Shown: one piece after another, positions 4,452-6,457 of the stretch
Layout of the letters: each line of letters starts with the position of its first letter
How positions within the stretch are numbered: the stretch's first letter is position 1
Origin: Coriobacteriales bacterium
Lineage (GTDB): Bacteria > Actinomycetota > Coriobacteriia > Coriobacteriales > UBA8131
Assembly (NCBI GenBank): GCA_031276475.1
Contig: JAISMZ010000271.1
Span: forward strand, 1 to 6,457
Direction of reading: 5' to 3'
Length of the DNA stretch: 6,457 nt
The notes under the pieces: model-generated
Databases searched by the model: none
Seen by the model: the letters and a program-made list of their open reading frames with translations, nothing else
Told to the model about the DNA's origin: nothing
Position numbers and translations under genes: made by a program

Positions 4452-6457
4452 GTGCGCAGCGTTCAATCCAACTGCCATTACTGCGGCTATCTCTGCGGGC
4501 TTACGGCCACGGTAGAAGATGTGGAGCCAAGCGAGCGCTATCCCGGCGGCGAGCGGCTTGTCTCTCTGGCGCCCGATCCTGCGCGCTACCCCTACAGCGA
4601 GCAGATCATCAACGGCTGCAGGCGTTGGCGGATGAATCTGACCGAGATAGACGGCCCCGAACGGGTTAACTTTCCGCTGCGCCGCGTTGCCGGCACCCCT
4701 CGCGGCTCCGGCCAGTGGGAGCGCGTCAGCTGGGACGAGGCGCTCGGCGACATCGCCACCCGGCTGCGCGCACTGGCAGCCGAACATGGGCCGCAGACTC
4801 TGGCCACGGCCATCGGCGGGCCGCATGCGGTGTATTGGCCGCTGCACCGCTTCATGAACCTCTGGGGCTCGCCCAACAACATGGGCATCGGCCAGATCTG
4901 CTGGAACATCCGCATCTGGATGGACGCGCTGGCCTACGGCTGGCCGATAGAGGCAAACATCGACCCGGCAACCACCGGCCAGATATTCCTCTGGGGCACC
5001 AATCCGGCCGAAAGCGACAACTCGCTGTTCTGGCGCACGCTGCTGCAGATGACCCGCGCGGGCACGCCGCTGGTGGTCATCGACCCGCGACGGACGCGCA
5101 CCGCCCGCATCGCGACCTTGCATCTGGCGCCGCGCCCAGGCACGGACTGCGTGCTGGCGCTGGCTCTGATTCGCGAGATCATCGCCCGCGAGCGCACCGA
5201 CGCGGCCTTCATCGAGCGCTGGTGCCACGGCTATCCGCAGCTGCGTGAGCACGTGGAGCCCTACAGTCTGGAATATGCGGAGGAGATAACCGGCATTGAC
5301 GCCGCGAACATCGCCTTGGCTGCCGAGATCTTCTCCGCGCCCACGCCGACCGCCCTGCTTTCTGGCCGCGGCATCGACCAGCTTGGCCCCGCCACCGCGC
5401 CAACCCACCGGGCGCTTTCCCTGTTGCGGGCGATTACCGGCGACGTTGATCGCCCCGGGGCCTGTCTGATCATGGAGACCAGCGACTTCGTGCCAGAAAT
5501 AGATCTGGAGATGAGCGCCGCGCTCTCTGACACGGCCCGCTTGGCGCAGCTGCGCTGCCAAAAAACGCCCACGCTTCAGACCTACGCCGGATACGTCGCT
5601 GCCACTGCCTTGACCTCCCGCCTTGGCCGCACGCCCGCCAATCCTGAGGGCAACCGTCTGCCGATGCGTTATCTGACTTCGGCCCACCCCAATCTGGTCT
5701 GGCGGGCTGCCACGGGTGAAGGCTGGGGGGGCGAAAAGCCGCCGTACCGGGTTAGCGCGCTTATCTGCATGGCTGCCAATCCGCTCGTCACCTACGCCAA
5801 CACGGCTCTGGTGCACAGGGCACTGCATTCGCTGGAGCTGCTGGTCGTGTTGGAATACTATTTAACACCCACCGCCCAGCTGGCCGACTTTGTCCTGCCC
5901 AGCGCCGGAGCCTTGGAGCGACCGCAGTTTCAGGCCCACGGTGGCGTCTCCAATTTTGCTTACGGGGGGGCTGCGGCGTTGGCACCGTATTACGAACGGC
6001 GCTGCGACTACGACTTCTGGCGGCAGCTCGGCTGTCGTCTGGGTCAGCAGGAGCAGTGGCCGCAGGCTACCTTGCAGGAGGCGATTCAGACGACCCTGGC
6101 TCCAACGGGCCTTTCCTGGCAGGACTGGTCCAGCGGCGGCATCTACTGCGGGCCGGCGAATTTTTACAAGCACGAACGCCGAAAGGGCAATGGCGAGCCA
6201 CGGGGATTTGCTACTTCAACAGGCAAATTAGAGCTGGTCAGCGAATTTCTGGTGGAGTTGGGCTCGACGCCACTGCCGGAGCCAGTGTTGCTGCCCGGGC
6301 CGACGACTGGCTCGCCGCCCCTCGCCACGCCCATCTCACCATCCGCCGTCGCGCCCCCCGCCACGTCCCTCGCCCCCCAGTCGCCCGACGCTGTGCCACT
6401 GACCCTGATCACCGGTGCCCGCAAACAGCCCTACTGGGCCTCGTCGTACTTTAACAA
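4452..6457 (+). CDS. Molybdopterin oxidoreductase catalytic subunit, 3' end missing
   Basis: The frame is open for 668 codons from GTG 4452 to the right edge. It encodes a DMSO-reductase-superfamily catalytic subunit, predicted to carry Mo or W bis-pterin cofactor and one [4Fe-4S] cluster. Cluster ligands are C8-x2-C11-x3-C15 and C56 (NGCRRW). WERVSWDEAL follows the Fe-S domain, as usual in this superfamily. GQICWN contains Cys150, the best candidate metal ligand. LWGTNPAESD, VVIDPRRTRTA and LAPRPGTD are pterin-binding-domain motifs, and MAANPLVTYANT with ADFVLPSAGALE are typical of the next domain. A Pro/Ser/Ala/Thr-rich linker (604-647) leads to PLTLITGARKQPYW, the start of the C-terminal pterin-binding domain, which is cut off. 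GTG 4452 is the first ATG, GTG or TTG in this frame after an in-frame stop at 4275-4277. It begins 5 bp after the dehydratase stop, with only a distant GAGG (4435-4438). C8 leaves no room for a Tat signal. Substrate cannot be assigned; formate dehydrogenase, polysulfide/thiosulfate reductase and unassigned subfamilies remain possible. Confidence 0.92.
   Translation, partial: MRSVQSNCHYCGYLCGLTATVEDVEPSERYPGGERLVSLAPDPARYPYSEQIINGCRRWRMNLTEIDGPERVNFPLRRVAGTPRGSGQWERVSWDEALGDIATRLRALAAEHGPQTLATAIGGPHAVYWPLHRFMNLWGSPNNMGIGQICWNIRIWMDALAYGWPIEANIDPATTGQIFLWGTNPAESDNSLFWRTLLQMTRAGTPLVVIDPRRTRTARIATLHLAPRPGTDCVLALALIREIIARERTDAAFIERWCHGYPQLREHVEPYSLEYAEEITGIDAANIALAAEIFSAPTPTALLSGRGIDQLGPATAPTHRALSLLRAITGDVDRPGACLIMETSDFVPEIDLEMSAALSDTARLAQLRCQKTPTLQTYAGYVAATALTSRLGRTPANPEGNRLPMRYLTSAHPNLVWRAATGEGWGGEKPPYRVSALICMAANPLVTYANTALVHRALHSLELLVVLEYYLTPTAQLADFVLPSAGALERPQFQAHGGVSNFAYGGAAALAPYYERRCDYDFWRQLGCRLGQQEQWPQATLQEAIQTTLAPTGLSWQDWSSGGIYCGPANFYKHERRKGNGEPRGFATSTGKLELVSEFLVELGSTPLPEPVLLPGPTTGSPPLATPISPSAVAPPATSLAPQSPDAVPLTLITGARKQPYWASSYFN

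Noticed and set aside
4452..4902. Acetylene hydratase assignment for the pterin enzyme
   Set aside because: The Asp that follows the second cluster Cys in acetylene hydratase is Gly here (C11-G12), so the active-site signature is missing.
4368..5828. Long minus-strand open frame of 486 codons
   Set aside because: It lies opposite the molybdoenzyme, whose frame carries clear family motifs. The minus-strand product has no recognisable domain and is a product of GC-rich codon bias.
1..6457. CRISPR array, insertion sequence, tRNA or rRNA
   Set aside because: I saw no regularly spaced repeats, transposase motifs, terminal inverted repeats with target duplication, or tRNA/rRNA-like sequence.

Overview
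The window is about 6.5 kb of GC-rich DNA. Every gene I can support lies on the plus strand. The content points to a bacterium that respires anaerobically with a molybdenum (or tungsten) bis-pterin enzyme: an NrfD-type quinone-interacting membrane subunit, a DUF4405-type cytochrome b, a TorD-family maturation chaperone and a DMSO-reductase-family catalytic subunit. A high-GC anaerobic lineage such as an actinobacterial or deep Firmicutes group fits, but the sequence does not fix the taxon.

Layout. (1) Bases 2-283 are the 3' end of an NrfD/PsrC-like membrane protein gene. (2) Bases 284-754 are non-coding, with several inverted repeats, a 16-bp palindrome, an 11-bp tandem repeat and, just before the next gene, a good sigma-70-like promoter overlapped by an FNR-like half-palindrome. 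(3) Bases 755-2370 form a tight three-gene operon: a small two-helix membrane protein with a duplicated Cys/His loop, a four-helix DUF4405 membrane cytochrome with two H-x13-H histidine pairs, and a TorD-like chaperone overlapping the cytochrome gene. (4) Bases 2371-2484 are a 114-bp gap with a 21-bp direct repeat, an 18-bp perfect palindrome and an 8-bp hairpin. (5) Bases 2485-4446 encode a membrane-anchored UDP-GlcNAc 4,6-dehydratase (CapD/WbpM/PglF type). (6) From 4452 an open frame runs off the right edge. It is the catalytic subunit of a molybdopterin oxidoreductase with an N-terminal [4Fe-4S] site, starts at GTG and has no stop in the window.

Working model. The chaperone would assemble the pterin enzyme. 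Electrons would pass between its iron-sulfur chain and the quinone pool through NrfD and/or the diheme-like cytochrome, and the Cys/His-loop protein would be an extra redox or metal site on the outer membrane face. The ferredoxin-like subunit usual in such complexes is not in the window. The sugar-nucleotide dehydratase sits between chaperone and enzyme with only 5 bp to the enzyme gene. It has no obvious role in respiration and is the odd member of the cluster.

The most unusual items are the small Cys/His-loop membrane protein paired with the DUF4405 cytochrome, the placement of the dehydratase, and short tandem duplications or low-complexity inserts at several gene ends and inside both the chaperone and its likely client enzyme.
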